Positions 44,076-55,855 of a stretch of 64,000 nucleotides of DNA are shown here, in pieces (within the stretch, counting starts at the first letter, position 1; the number at the start of each line of letters is the position of its first letter). The translations under genes were made by a program, and so were the position numbers. Origin of the DNA: Hyalella azteca (taxonomy: Eukaryota; Arthropoda; Malacostraca; Amphipoda; Hyalellidae); NCBI RefSeq assembly GCF_000764305.2, contig NW_025938050.1, forward strand, positions 105,597 through 169,596, given 5' to 3'. The notes under the pieces were generated by a model. It worked only from the letters and a program-made list of their open reading frames with translations, was not told the DNA's origin and ran no database searches.

Positions 44076-46328
44076 GTGCTTCTATTGTTCCTTCCTATTT
44101 TCGTCAGATCTTGCTAAGTTCACGGTGCTGGTATCGGCACAATGTACTCATTGTTCCACCATTATGGTGCCACTATGAGTGGAATTGCAAAACGATAGTT
44201 CAACGACTAACAGAATTGATTGCAATGATTGAAATGTAAATTTTTGTATACTTTTTCCAGCTCCTTTAATTTTTAAACAGAAACTATTCGGGGATTTGAT
44301 GAGGGTATCTCCAGTTTACATCATTCACGTTTGCACTTATTAAACTGTAGGAAACACAATTGTTCTTTCTTCCGTGAACATAAAAGTCACCATAAAAATT
44401 TCCATGTTCGATTAGATTAGAGTATTAGACGGTGCAAATGGGACTTTCGAGCTCGTTTCCACAATACTTAAATCACTAAGTCTGTTTGCTTTAAGTCCTG
44501 TCGTACACAACATTATTGTCAGAACATTTCCATGTTAATCCAGCTATTTATTTTCAAATAGTGGAAATTAAGATAATATATGCAAATTATATACAACTGC
44601 CGTCGTACAGAAAATTTTGACACCTGCATGCTCGTAACCCTTTCGCAACAGACGCGACATGTCGGTCCCAAACCACTAGGTACGAATATCATTACAGACG
44701 GTAAATGCATCCGAGATTCAAGGGTTTAATAAAATTGTATAACTTTTGTTCAGTTTGTTAGATGTGCGCTGGCAGTTATTCTCCAGTGATGCCACGCATT
44801 CTTAATCCAAACTCTTTGTGGCAGATAAAACGAACTAAACAGCATAGGTTGTGAAAGTTTCTTCGATTAGTGCAAAAGTTAACTTTCAAAGAGTATTGTT
44901 GTTCTATAAAGTGCCTGGCATCGATGAATGAGTCGACAATCGTTTTAAAACCTTCAGCTGTCGGTCGAGGAGCTCTCGATGACTGAGAGCACACGGAGAG
45001 GCAAACGTAAAGTGATGGCCGGCTGAAAACCGCTCTTTTCTTTAAACCGCCACGGCGACAGAAATGTGGTTGTTGTGGATACGAGATCGAAGGGAGATAA
45101 CGACTAACCAGGCAGTGTGCCTTGTTTCGAGCGTTGTCCTGCTCAAGGCCTCTCACCGAGCTCATGCCTCACTGATGCACACTCTGAAATTGGAAATTTT
45201 GATGAGAACTTAGAATGTTAGTACCCGCTTTAAAAGTGAAACTCAATAACGCCATCTGAACTTAATTTCCTATTGAATTCGCATTATATTAAATAGATCA
45301 TATTCATAAATAACACATGATTGCTGCATGTGAATGAACGCAGCCCATGCGTTAACTGTCCCGAGCAGAAGCGGGTTTGGGTTTTTAAACGAAATGCAAC
45401 GGCAAAACGCAGGTCACCGGCGTAGAAGTTACTCAGTCGCACTAGAAGTGTCAAGGTGGTAGCATGCACGACGCTCCTCTCGATGAGCCAAGTGACGCGG
45501 GAATGACGGGATGCCCGACGGGTAGAAATACTAACGGTGAAATAAAGCAAGTTTATATCATTTGCAATGGATTTCAAATGCTTGTCCGTCATTCGTCTGA
45601 AGCTGTTAAAGAACTGATATGCGGAGCAAGGTTGTGAAATGCAGTTCTCACGCTTAGTAAACGTAATTTTTGTGGTTAGATTTGTTCCGTTTAGCTCTGA
45701 TTCAATAGCAAATCGCCCGTTTCACGGGAGTGAAGTTGGAAAACAGTTTATTTAATTCGCGAACATTTTTAAAACAAAGGACCGCTTATTATAGACGCTT
45801 ATGATCCCGGATCGAAATAATTCCGGTAATGACTTATCAGAATCAATTTTTTGGCCCATTTACGCAGGCGTGACCGCGTGAGCGTGTGACCACAACACGC
45901 CACAACAGTCCGTAACAAATAAAAGTTGAATTAAATTTTTTAAATTTTCATTTCGGTTCGACGACAATTTTTCAATTTGTTAAAAATATATGTTAAACTT
46001 TAAAACAAATTTGTATTGAGAATTCCTCGTTCTCTTCTTATTAGATTTATGGAAGACAGAAAAATGTTATTCCTGCTACCTGCAGTCTTCTGCCGCTGAG
46101 GTGAGTTGCTGCTCCTTCACAAAGCATGTTACTGCAAACATGGCTTGAATAAAATTACTATTTACGGCATAATTTATGAGAACGGTTGTTTGCAACTTAT
46201 TATTTGAACAAACAACGTCGTTATGTGATTGTGTAAAGCCACCTCAACCCCCCCATTGTTCCCTTCACAGCATCGCTCATCCTGTGATGATCCAGAGGAG
46301 CATTTCATTCGCTTACGAATTCCTGCGT
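44076..46328. other. Intergenic, nothing recognised
   Basis: Several open frames up to 129 codons (for example minus strand 44776-45165) have no recognisable motif or consistent splice signals. I do not call them genes. Confidence 0.3.
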
Positions 46329-46483
46329 TCAGAGAAATGTAAGAGATTTTTTTTAATATCGCTGTATGTATGCTCCAGTGTGGGTTATCATGATTCTGTT
46401 TCGCCCGGCAAAAAGACGTATCAGCGCTCCGTGCACTAAGCGTGTCACCATTTGGACAACATTACTCATGCATTTCTCTGAGT
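46329..46483 (+). mobile_element. MITE-A copy
   Basis: Starts TCAGAGAAATGTAAGAGATT, ends CACCATTTGGACAACATTAC then GCATTTCTCTGAG. Interior TTTCGCCCGGCAAAAAGACG. Confidence 0.78.
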
Positions 46484-47277
46484 TCCCATTTACCAAGTTT
46501 ATGGGACCATAAACCGAATGCGATGTCACGCAGCATGCTATAATCAACCTAATTATGCGCTATGCACCCATTTTTGTCTTGCACTTTCCTTACAATTTCT
46601 GAATCCTCTATCTGTCGTTTTCTGTTTTTTCACTGTCCTTTCCATTTCTTAATCCTCTTTGCGACGCCATTTGCCTTTTTTTCACACTTTATCTAGTGGC
46701 AGCGCCGCAACAAACCTCCGCCCCCCTTACCGATTCCGATCGTTTAAAAGAAAGCTTTTGATGTTTACCGGCTACAGGTCTAACGAGCATACCCACAACA
46801 ATAGGGAAAGCTGGCAGCTTTGGGCAGGTTTTACCACTAACCTGCCTTACTACAGAGCGAATTTATGCGCAAGCTTACCTCCGAAACACAGGGTACTTTT
46901 GCGTGACGAAAGCGGGACAATATTGCCAATAAATTCTCCTTAGCAGCTTTGTTTTCCAGACGCAAGCCGAGTGTCTTCCTCTCGAGCATCAAACGCACGA
47001 TGCCTGCGGCAGGAATTGTGTGCTACTTTGTATTGATTGCAAGCCGTGACAAAAATTGCCATAAATTGTGTCGACGTTTCTATAAAGACATGATAAATTT
47101 ACAAAATTTAAATTTTGCTATTAATTTCATGGTTAACTAGAGATTCAGGCGAATCAACGATATGAATAGGGTTGAAAAATTGTGACGTGTTCAGTGATGT
47201 AAGGCCACGACGTGTTCGATACTATTGTTGACATGTATTGCTTTTGAGGCTTAGGATGAGCCAAAAGCCATGTCATA

Positions 47278-47415
47278 CGCGTTACAGACGTGACGTCAAA
47301 CGCGTTACAGACGTAACGTCAAACGCGTTACAGACTGTCTCTTATACACATCTAGATGTGTATAAGAGACAGCGTTACAGACGTGACGTCAAACGCGTTA
47401 CAGACGTAACGTCAA
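47278..47415. repeat. 23-bp minisatellite with an adapter artefact inside
   Basis: Unit GCGTTACAGACGTGACGTCA plus AAC, alternating TGACGTCA and TAACGTCA. Interrupted by the adapter at 47335-47372, so the true length is unknown. Confidence 0.9.
47335..47372. other. Nextera mate-pair junction adapter (artefact)
   Basis: Identical in sequence to 3159-3196: CTGTCTCTTATACACATCT plus its reverse complement. The plus-strand frame across it reads [12 protein letters not shown]. Not genomic. Confidence 0.97.
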
Positions 47416-47459
47416 ACGTTTAACAAACTTGTGTAAGTATGCCGAGCGAGTATGCATGC

Positions 47460-47580
47460 TGTAGGAGTGTGTATGCCGTACGTGCATGTGTGTCACGCGT
47501 GTATGTATGCCGTACGTGCATGTGTGTCACGCATGTATGTATGCTCTACTTGTATATGCGTCGTGCTTGTATGTGCGTTG
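47460..47580. repeat. 34-bp tandem repeat, about 3 copies
   Basis: Unit GTATGCCGTACGTGCATGTG then TGTCACGC.TGTAT, period 34 (47471, 47505), decaying afterwards. Confidence 0.8.
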
Positions 47581-47784
47581 CGATTGCATGTGTGCGTATG
47601 TGTACGTATTGTTTGGTGCGTGTTGCGCTGCAGCGAATCCGTCTTTGTTCAACTTTTGCTTTTGTTGACCAAAGCAGGAAATGCAAACAACGGATGTCCA
47701 CGACGCTATCGAAGGAAATTCGTTGAGTGTAGGTCAAAAGTTATCCGCGAATCTAAAGGGAACCTGGAGCGCAACACGCAAGCT

Positions 47785-48165
47785 GTGACACGAGCGTTCA
47801 AAGTTAAGAGCAGTGAAACGAACGTTCGAATATGCGAACAATGACACGAACGTTTGAATATGCAAGCAGTGGCACGAACGTTCAAACACGCAAGCAGTGA
47901 CACGAACGCTCAAACACGCAAGCAGTGACACGAGCGTTCAAACACGCAAACAGTGACACGAACGTTCAAACACGCAAGCAGTGACACGAGCGTTCAAACA
48001 CGCAAGCAGTGACACGAACGCTCAAACACGCAAGCAGTGACAGTGACACGAACGTTCAAACGCGCAAGCAGTGACACGAACGTTCAAACACGCAAGCAGT
48101 GACACGAACGCTCAAACGCGCAAGCAGTGACACGAGCGTTCAAACACGCAAGCAGTGACATGAAC
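47785..48165. repeat. 28-bp minisatellite, about 13 copies
   Basis: Unit GACACGAACGTTCAAACACG then CAAGCAGT, with AACGTT/AGCGTT variants. Left-hand units more diverged. Confidence 0.93.
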
Positions 48166-48884
48166 AGCTGGGCTCCATTTGCTAGCCATCAAGGCATCAT
48201 ATTCAGCACCAGCACCAGCTATGCTATGAACAGCCAAGTTTCCTTCGCAAAATAAAGCGAATTAAGTCGGTGAAAATAAATTGTTCTTGCTTCATACCAG
48301 CGCCACTGCATGTGAAGCTTATAGCTACAAGGTCAGATTTAGCCTGGATATTCTGTCATAGACGTCAAAAAGATTGAATTAATATGGTTACCGAATGCTT
48401 TGTTTCCGTTTCAATTTGAGAATTATATTGTGACGCAAGCTCGTGCATGGCTACTACGGACAGTTATGTTGTCTCCGTTATTGGGGCATTGACCCGCATG
48501 GTCATGCGGCAACAGGAAGCGCTTCATTAAATCTTGCACCACAGTTGTTAGTGCTGCGATGTGGGAGCGAACTCTAATTTTGCTTGTCGTGTTCCCGCTT
48601 TAATGAGTTATCAGTGTTTCAACACAACAATATCTACTGTAGTCTCTCGATACATGAAATGAACAACGACAGGTACAAGTTTATGAGCTTTGTGCTTCTG
48701 CACAATAAGTGATTGGATCATTGATCAATTGGATTTCATTGGAAGGATCATTTCTGACCCTGCTTATTACAGTGCAAACTTGCAATGCAGATTAGGTCAA
48801 ATATTTATAGATTTTTATGTGTTTTCGTTCATTAACTGCCGTCACGGAGAATATGATCTCCGTGCCGCGGTGTGATCGATCAGT

Positions 48885-49183
48885 GAACCGCAGCACCCTG
48901 ACCGACCCTGTGTGGTCCTTCCTCTGATGTGGATGCAGGACGAGGCTCTGTGTGGTCCCATCAGTGATGTGGATGTATATATAGGGCAAAGATTTCGTGT
49001 GGTCCCTTCCATGATGCGAATGTAGGTCGAGGCTACGTGTGGACCCACTCGTGATGTCAATGTTGGGCGTGTCCCATGTGGTCCCTTCCGTTATGGGGAT
49101 GTATTGTATGGTCCCGTGTGGTCCATCCCGTGATGGGGACCTATTGTGAGGTCCAGTGTGGTCCTTCGCGTGATAGCATGCAG
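48885..49183. repeat. Degenerate GTGTGGTCC repeat
   Basis: About 7 units of roughly 37-45 bp, each opening GTGTGGTCCCTTCCGTGATG. The last unit ends in GCATGCAG, a possible acceptor for the open frame at 49184. Confidence 0.75.
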
Positions 49184-51179
49184 GGCTCCCGCGACACCCC
49201 GCTACCTGGACCCGAGGCTGGCTTGGTCGGCGCTTTTAATGAAGCTTCGCGGGGACAAAAATGTCAGTCCTGACCGCGTGGAATGCGTGCTAGGGAAACA
49301 AGCGGTCCGAGCTGTCACACTGACTGATGCCATAATGGAAATTTTTGGCCGAGGCGTCGGAGTTTGAGAGCAGCGGTAATGAGGTGATGGTTGGCGTTTG
49401 CTAAACCGAAGGATATATATAGAGTCGTAGCCATTTTCTGCTGCAGGTGGTAACGGTGCTACAGCGCCGGCGGGCGTTGAATTTATGGCTTCTTCTGCTG
49501 ACTTCTCTGAGGTTTCGATTTGTTCTGGCTAGGTCTGTCGACTGTCCCAAGGTCTCGAGTTGTTTTATGGCTACTTTACATTAGTTTACTACTGCACCTC
49601 CGACTCCTGTGTGCAACCGAACAAATCGCATTCAGATAATAAAATCACCAAATGAGGTCACAATTTTGCAATAACGAATATAAATGCCTGAAATAAACTA
49701 TGCTACTTTTATTCTAAAACATGTTAAACTATAATGCAGATAATGTCAAGTTCTGGAGCAAAGACTGACTCCCCGCTTGCTCATTAGGCGGCTAAGCGAT
49801 TCGTTCTTAGACACATGCCTTTGATCAAAGTTTCATTCAGCTGAACAAAGGCGGGCTTTCTCTGCCCATCAGCGCCACGTTTGATGGGCACGATCATCAG
49901 GCTATAGCGCCGCGTCCGAGGAAGGTGCCAATCACACCATCAGTGATGATTGGATCAGTCAAGTTGCCAATAGTTGCTCAAATATTGAAATCCACCAGGC
50001 TGGGTCTAACTTCAAAATTTGCTAGCGAGAATGTCCAATATGTATCTGAATGAGGCGTATTCTGATGAAATGTAATCGAAAATTGAGCGCAGAATGGTTG
50101 TTGATATATTGTGCGTTTGCAAATCTCTATAGTTTCTCTCTATTTAATTTTCTGACATCTTCGTGTTTGTTGCACCACACGCACGTCTTATTAAAATTTA
50201 TATCAGACATTAAGACAGTCAGCACTGACAACGTGGCGGGAGCTGGAGAAGAACATCGTCGTGTCCATTGCTGATCGCCGCGTCGCTTTCCCTGAAATTG
50301 ACCATGGCGAGAAAACCTCTGACGATCTTTTATTATTTTTAAGACTTGCTGCTGCTTAATGCGGAGGTCGTGCCTAGACCAATGCCTCCTCTTGTCCACT
50401 GCTGATATATAAACTGACACTCGAATGGCCGGCATCGCTGCTGACACAAAACATGACACTTGAATACAGGCCTGGTCCCTCTCGCTGACATTTGAACTGA
50501 CACTCAAATACGAGAGATCAACCCGCAGTCATTGATACGCGAGCCTGACACACGACTGACTGGTATATGTATTATTATTGCAATTTTTGTAGATGATCGC
50601 GTCGTTTAAAATTACAACTTTTCTGTATCTTAACAATATCCCTGATTGGTTTTAGCTTACAAGAATGATACTCGATAGATAAGAAATACAGGACTATCTT
50701 GCACTGAGACTAATGAACATTGTGCACATGAAAGAAAAATCACATACTTTATTTTTCTCACGAAAGATGTGAATATCATAATGAACATTGCCACATATAA
50801 TTAACTGTAGGCACCAAGTGCCTAAAAAAATTAAGCACACTAGCTTCAGGTAGGCCTCCGGCTTTCTCCATCGCATCCTGCAGAGACGGTGAAAGGCTGG
50901 GTGGGTACTGTAGCCTGGCACACCACAGCCCCACTAACTTCCTGATCCCTGCGGTAGCTCACAATATCCTGAACACGCCTCAACCTAAACACATAGACTC
51001 TTCTGGACTGCCTTGCGGTGACCTGTAATGACCTGTACGTCACGACCTGTGATGGCTTCCTGTCAGTGACGAACTGGTGTCACACGTGCGGCACAGCGCA
51101 CTCACACAAATATAAGGGTCATTGTGCAAACAGACATGCTTTCTTTTGCGCTCGTGTGCCTTTCTGACGCAGTTTGACC

Positions 51180-51257
51180 CGGAAAAAGGATGAATCCGTG
51201 ATAAGTGCAAAAAGTGCCTCACTATTTGGACTATGTGACTCATTCTTTTTCTGAGTG
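51180..51257 (+). mobile_element. MITE-A partial copy (right half)
   Basis: CCGGAAAAAGGATGAATCCG, then TCACTATTTGGACTATGTGA and CTCATTCTTTTTCTGAG. Directly abuts the next copy. Confidence 0.7.
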
Positions 51258-51442
51258 CACTCTGAGAACTAACTATGTTCAAATAGCGACGCACTTTTTG
51301 CCCTAGCGCGACGTGGGTCATTCAGGCCCATGTTGGCCCGGCAAAGGGTGTATCAGGGTTTCGTCCACTCTATGATCGTGCTGCTGGTTACATATAGTGT
51401 GTCATTATTCAAACAATACAATCCATTCATTTTTACTAGTGG
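51258..51442 (+). mobile_element. MITE-A copy
   Basis: Starts ACTCTGAGAACTAACTATGT; interior GCGACGCACTTTTTGCCCTA and GTTGGCCCGGCAAAGGGTGT; ends GTCATTATTCAAACAATACA then ATTCATTTTTACTAGTG. Confidence 0.78.
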
Positions 51443-51745
51443 GGGACTAAAAAACGAAGCTTGGGGCAGATTTATTGTTATATACTTTTCCATCTAGTGT
51501 ACATTGTACAGTGTATCGTACATTGTATAGCGTACATTGTACATTTTATTGGTGAAGCTCGCTCTACCGTTATTATGTCCCTCATTGAATTGCCTCCTAG
51601 AGTGACAAATGTTAATAATCCGAATAAACGTATATTTAATTTTGTGCATTATTGCTAGCCGAGGTTTCTGACAACCAAAACACGTACGAAACCTTAGATG
51701 TTGCACGTTCTCTTGGTCGCCGACACGAGACGTGAGCATCACTCA

Positions 51746-52058
51746 AAAAAGTAATGACTCATATTGTCTAAATAGTGTCTCATTTTCTTCCCCACAGTAA
51801 GAACAGAGAGCAGCAAACTGATACATACAAACTGAGTCAAAATGACCCACACAATGGCAAAAAATATAACTCATGTACTCACTGCAGTGAGTGACAGAGA
51901 GCGCATTTTCTCGTCGACGAAAACTTGAGGTCACGGACGGACGGACAGACAGACAGACGGACATGGCGAGCACAATAGTGCATTTTTTTCCATAAATGAG
52001 AAAATGCGCTAAAAAGACATCGCTGTTTGGACATAGTCTCACACATTTCTAGGAGTGC
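51746..52058 (-). mobile_element. MITE-A copy split by a nested MITE-B
   Basis: Left piece: ATGACTCATATTGTCTAAAT ... AAAATGACCCACACAATGGC. Right piece: GACATCGCTGTTTGGACATA then GTCTCACACATTTCT. MITE-B (51864-52010) sits between them. Confidence 0.8.
51864..52010. mobile_element. MITE-B copy nested in MITE-A
   Basis: Same borders as 38531-38683: starts ATATAAC, ends GAGAAAATGCGCT, flanked by AAAAA at 51859-51863 and 52011-52015. The AAAAA is an A-run inside MITE-A (GGCAAAAAG), so it is the target site. Confidence 0.82.
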
Positions 52059-52919
52059 AGTGCTACGTGGCCCTACGTGTAAACTGTGGGTGTGGCCACT
52101 GACGCGTGCTCGTTACTCTTACTTATAATAACTATTAACTACACGTGCAATAATGTTATTGCACGTGTATTGCAACAAGCGACTAGAAACACGAATCACT
52201 TTCGCCTATCGATCTCAAACTTCAGTCGAAGTTTAAAGTTTAATTTTCTTTTATTATATTGAGCAAACAATGTCAATAAACTTATCTAAGTTATTAAACG
52301 AAATTGCAGAGGCTATTTGGAGCGTATATCCGTCGTTACTTCTAGCCTGACCGTGTCAATTTCTCTAGAATGATGACACTTTAGTTTGCAAATTTAAAAC
52401 TTAATTTCAATTGAAATATTATTTTAATAAATTTTGCAGTTGTACTATTATTTTGAATTTAAAGTAGCGGCCGCTGTGGTCTTACGCTGCAATGGCTGTG
52501 GAGACCTCAACGCTCTGGGGAGATGCATATGCGCCTGCTCTATGTTTTCTGAATGTTGGGCATGTTGAGTATGTTGTGTTGACTTCATGTGATGCATGCT
52601 GGGTGCACTATGTTGGCTCAATGCAGAGCATGTTCGGTGTGTTATGTTGACTTAAAGTGTTGCATGTTTGGTGCGCTATATGTCGGCTTAATTGGTCGCA
52701 TGTTGGCTGCGCTATGTGTGCGCCATGTGTACCTAATGTCTGGCATGTTGACTTCATGCGCAACGTGCTCTGCGTGAACTGATTTTTTAGAGTGTAGTGG
52801 TTCGTTGTGGGGCAATGTCGTATGTTGTTGTCATCACGAAAGATGTCGCTGCGCTTGTCTTTCGTTTCGTCACAACATGCATGTGACGTGTGTCATACAG
52901 TTGGCCAGGGGCCATCCTT

Positions 52920-53065
52920 TCAAAACTAGCTAAGTGATCGCAAGTATTTACGCTCTATTTTCTTGTCTATGACTGGTGGATTTTGCTTGAAAAGCTTTCA
53001 ATGATTGGTTGATGAACTTACGATCTCTCAACTTTTTTTGAAATTATAGGCCCATTAATACAAGT
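52920..53065 (+). mobile_element. MITE-C copy
   Basis: Ends GGCCATCCTTTCAAAACTAG and CAACTTTTTTTGAAATTATA then GGCCC are inverted repeats. The core TCTATTTTCTTGTCTATGAC then TGGTGGATTTTGCTTGAAAA is very close to 9414-9565 in the opposite orientation. Ends just before the acceptor of the 651-codon exon. Confidence 0.75.
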
Positions 53066-53084
53066 CCCTATTATCCTCCCTCAG

Positions 53085-55037
53085 ATGCTGAAGTACGCGC
53101 AGGGTGGCAGTGGGCGCCCACTGGAACAGTCCGGGGCAGATGAAGTAACGTCAACAAGACTCCACGACAAGCACGTCGCTCTTGACGGTCGTCAGCACCT
53201 CCACGACCTCAAAGCCTCACCTTCCCCAGCCCGGCAAGACTACTGCGGGGGGGAATTTCCCCAGACTAAGATCCTAAAGTGTTCTGGCTCACTGGATAGT
53301 TCCCCATGTTCCTCATACTCCTCTTCATCTGCATACTCCTCGCTTGAAGCCGGGCAAGTCATACCTTACATTCCCCCAAGTCCTGTCACCCAAACCAACT
53401 TTTCCCGGCGCTGGAAGACCGAGCAAAAAAAGTCCGCCAAAATTCCGTCAAATATTCATCTTAAATTGAGCGCACCGGTGAAAGAACAACATTCCAACAG
53501 CGAAAAGCAAGAAGCGCTCCCGGCTGCTGGTGAGCTGCAAGCTGTACGTCGTTTGATAACTCGTATTCAAATATCGGATATAAATCAAAGATCTGAAGTT
53601 TCCGTTAAAAATTCGATAAATGCGTGTAAAACGTCTCAGTTAATTCCACCTAACGGTAAAGTCGCTCAGCAAAAGAAAGAAGATCGAAAATGTATGGAAA
53701 ACAACCCGAATAAAATTCACATGCGTAACAAAAAGCCTGATAATAAAACCGTTACCAACGTCGAGCAATCGAGCGTGAAGGAGTACGACGGACCTGCAGA
53801 ATATTCCCGGAGAAGCCGTTCATGCGATGGCAGGCAAAATAAAAATTCTAAAATTTCACGTGAAAGAATTGCTCAGCCGAAGATCAGTGAAAAATTTTCT
53901 GCTCGGGATAAAATTTGTTTAGGCAGAAGCGAAAAGCTGCGCCGGATTGTTCACTTCAACGATGAAGAAGTTAGGACATCTCTATCTGGTTCCAGGCTGA
54001 AAACAAAAAGAAACGAAGGTGACGATCTAACTTACGTCAACGTCGACGACATTGCACAAAAGAAGACTCTGAGTTCGGTCCTCCAACGATCGTTTAGAAG
54101 TGGCAGATCACTCAAAAGATCTCTAAGAAAGTCACTTCGCAGAACAGAACATTTTAAACGCACTCTTGTACGCCAGAAGACGGAGATAGAAGCCGAAGAA
54201 GTGCCCCCTACGTCTGGGGATGACCACCAAACGTTGGGCTCGGTGGAGGCAGCCCTACCGAGGTCTCGATGCTCTTCGGCGTCCAGAAGCCAGGCGAAGG
54301 AATGTAGCCGTCATGGAAACCGTCCCGGGGTCACTTCAGCACCGTCCTTCAGGAATATTTTTAGAACATCACTGAAGCGATCTTTTCATAGACGAGCAAA
54401 GAGAGCTAACTCAGTGGGCAAGGATTTCAAAATAGAGACAAGTAATGCCGATGTATGGCCGAGCGTTGAACAGAGCTCATCAAGAAATGACGACAATAAT
54501 AACAAGAGTAAGGCAACTGAAATAAATTTTGTGACAATCTCGACTCCAAATAAATCTGAACATCTAATCAATAATAATTTGGATCACAATCATTACGATG
54601 TTCCAAAATCTTGTAGAGTAACACATTTTGGAAATTCGAACAAATCAGTTCATAGCAGCGTTAAAACAACAAAGCCTGCCGTAGATCAACCGACTGTAGA
54701 AAATATCCAGAATAAGTGGTCAGCGTCAAGCAAGTCTTGCGATATCAGCACCTCAACCACAAACAATAAAAACGGAACAGATGTAAACGTCATCGATACT
54801 TTTGAGCTCCACAAACACGCGGCGTTGACGGCAGTCGAATCCGACGTACGAACATCACCTGGTGACCAAAAGTGTACACAAGGTCCTTCCTCTACTCCTA
54901 CATCACGCATATGTGGACCTAACCAATTCTCTGTGGTACTCCACACCCGCGATTGTGGCGACGCATCGGCGCCTGCATCGGAGAAATGTGGCTCAGCACT
55001 CGAGACAAATTTCTGTACCAATACCGACGAGAAGAAG
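53085..55037 (+). CDS. 651-codon exon of an unrecognised basic Ser/Arg-rich protein
   Basis: One open frame from ATG (53085), directly after an acceptor-like TATTATCCTCCCTCAG, to a donor-like GAAGAAG|GTGAGG at 55038. So it is probably an internal or first coding exon; reading on would add 22 codons to a TAA at 55104. No family recognised. Low-complexity Ser-rich stretch at about residues 70-86 and PYIPPSP near 94-100. KLRRIVHFND (about 284-293) fits the RVxF pattern of protein phosphatase 1 docking. Two similar basic amphipathic segments: QRSFRSGRSLKRSLRKSLRR (about 334-353) and SFRNIFRTSLKRSFHRR (about 421-437). Asn/Ser-rich C-terminal third. No membrane segment or signal peptide. Probably a largely disordered scaffold or regulator; that is inference. 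Confidence 0.75.
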
Positions 55038-55535
55038 GTGAGGATTGTTCATGCAAACATTGTATTAAATTTTAATTTAACGACTCAGTATTACAATTAT
55101 ATTTAATTTAGAATTCATGTTTGAGTAGGGATGTTAAGTGTTTATGTAAATATATGCAAAACTGATCTCGTTCAGCTTGATAATAATTTAATTATGAATT
55201 ACGGCGACTTATCCGAGGCTTGGAAAATGGTTCAATTGTATGCATTTTACTCAAGTTTTATATCGTATGAATTTAAATTCCAAGTATTGATTATATTTTT
55301 TCGCCTCACTTTTTTTGTTTGATATTAAATCAATCAATTCAATATTATTGAATAGTTATATGTGTTTGACATGAATTATAACAGCCCGCACACACATCCC
55401 AAAGCTAACAGTTACTACCAACCATTCGCTGCAACAGCGCCCGCATTGTTGCACTACTACGCGTAACTGCGCTCAGTTCTGTCGTTTGCAGTGGAGCTTG
55501 GGGGTGAAATCTTGTTAGCTCGGGTAGAGTTGAGA
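55038..55535. other. Sequence after the 651-codon exon, no next exon found
   Basis: AT-rich. I could not find a convincing acceptor plus open frame that continues the gene here or further right. Confidence 0.3.
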
Positions 55536-55855
55536 GGTAGAGTGCTCTGGTAGTGCATTAGTAGAGGGTTCAGGTAGTGCATTAGCGGAGGTTTCAGGTA
55601 GTGCATTAGTAGAGTGTTCAGGTAGTGCATTAGTTGAGGGTTCAGGTAGTGTATTAGTAGAGTGTTCAGGTAGTGCATTAGTAGAGTGCTCGGGTAGTGC
55701 ACTAGTAAAGTGCTCAGGTAGTAGTGCACTAGCAGAGTGCTCAGGTAGTAGTGCACTAGCAGAGTGTTCAGGTAGTAGTGCACTAGCAAATTGCACTGAT
55801 AGTAGCGCGCCAGTAGAGTGTAGAGTAGAGTACAGGTAGTGCATAGGTATTGTGC
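55536..55855. repeat. 24-bp minisatellite, about 13 copies
   Basis: Unit GTAGTGCATTAGTAGAGTGT then TCAG, with GTAGTAGTGCACTAGCAGAG variants. Open frames on the minus strand (ALPEHST repeats) are repeat readings. Confidence 0.92.

Noticed and set aside
44776..45165. 129-codon minus-strand open frame as a gene
   Set aside because: No recognisable motif, no splice context, cysteine-rich tract typical of random frames.
46659..46943. 94-codon plus-strand open frame
   Set aside because: No motif or splice support; isolated.
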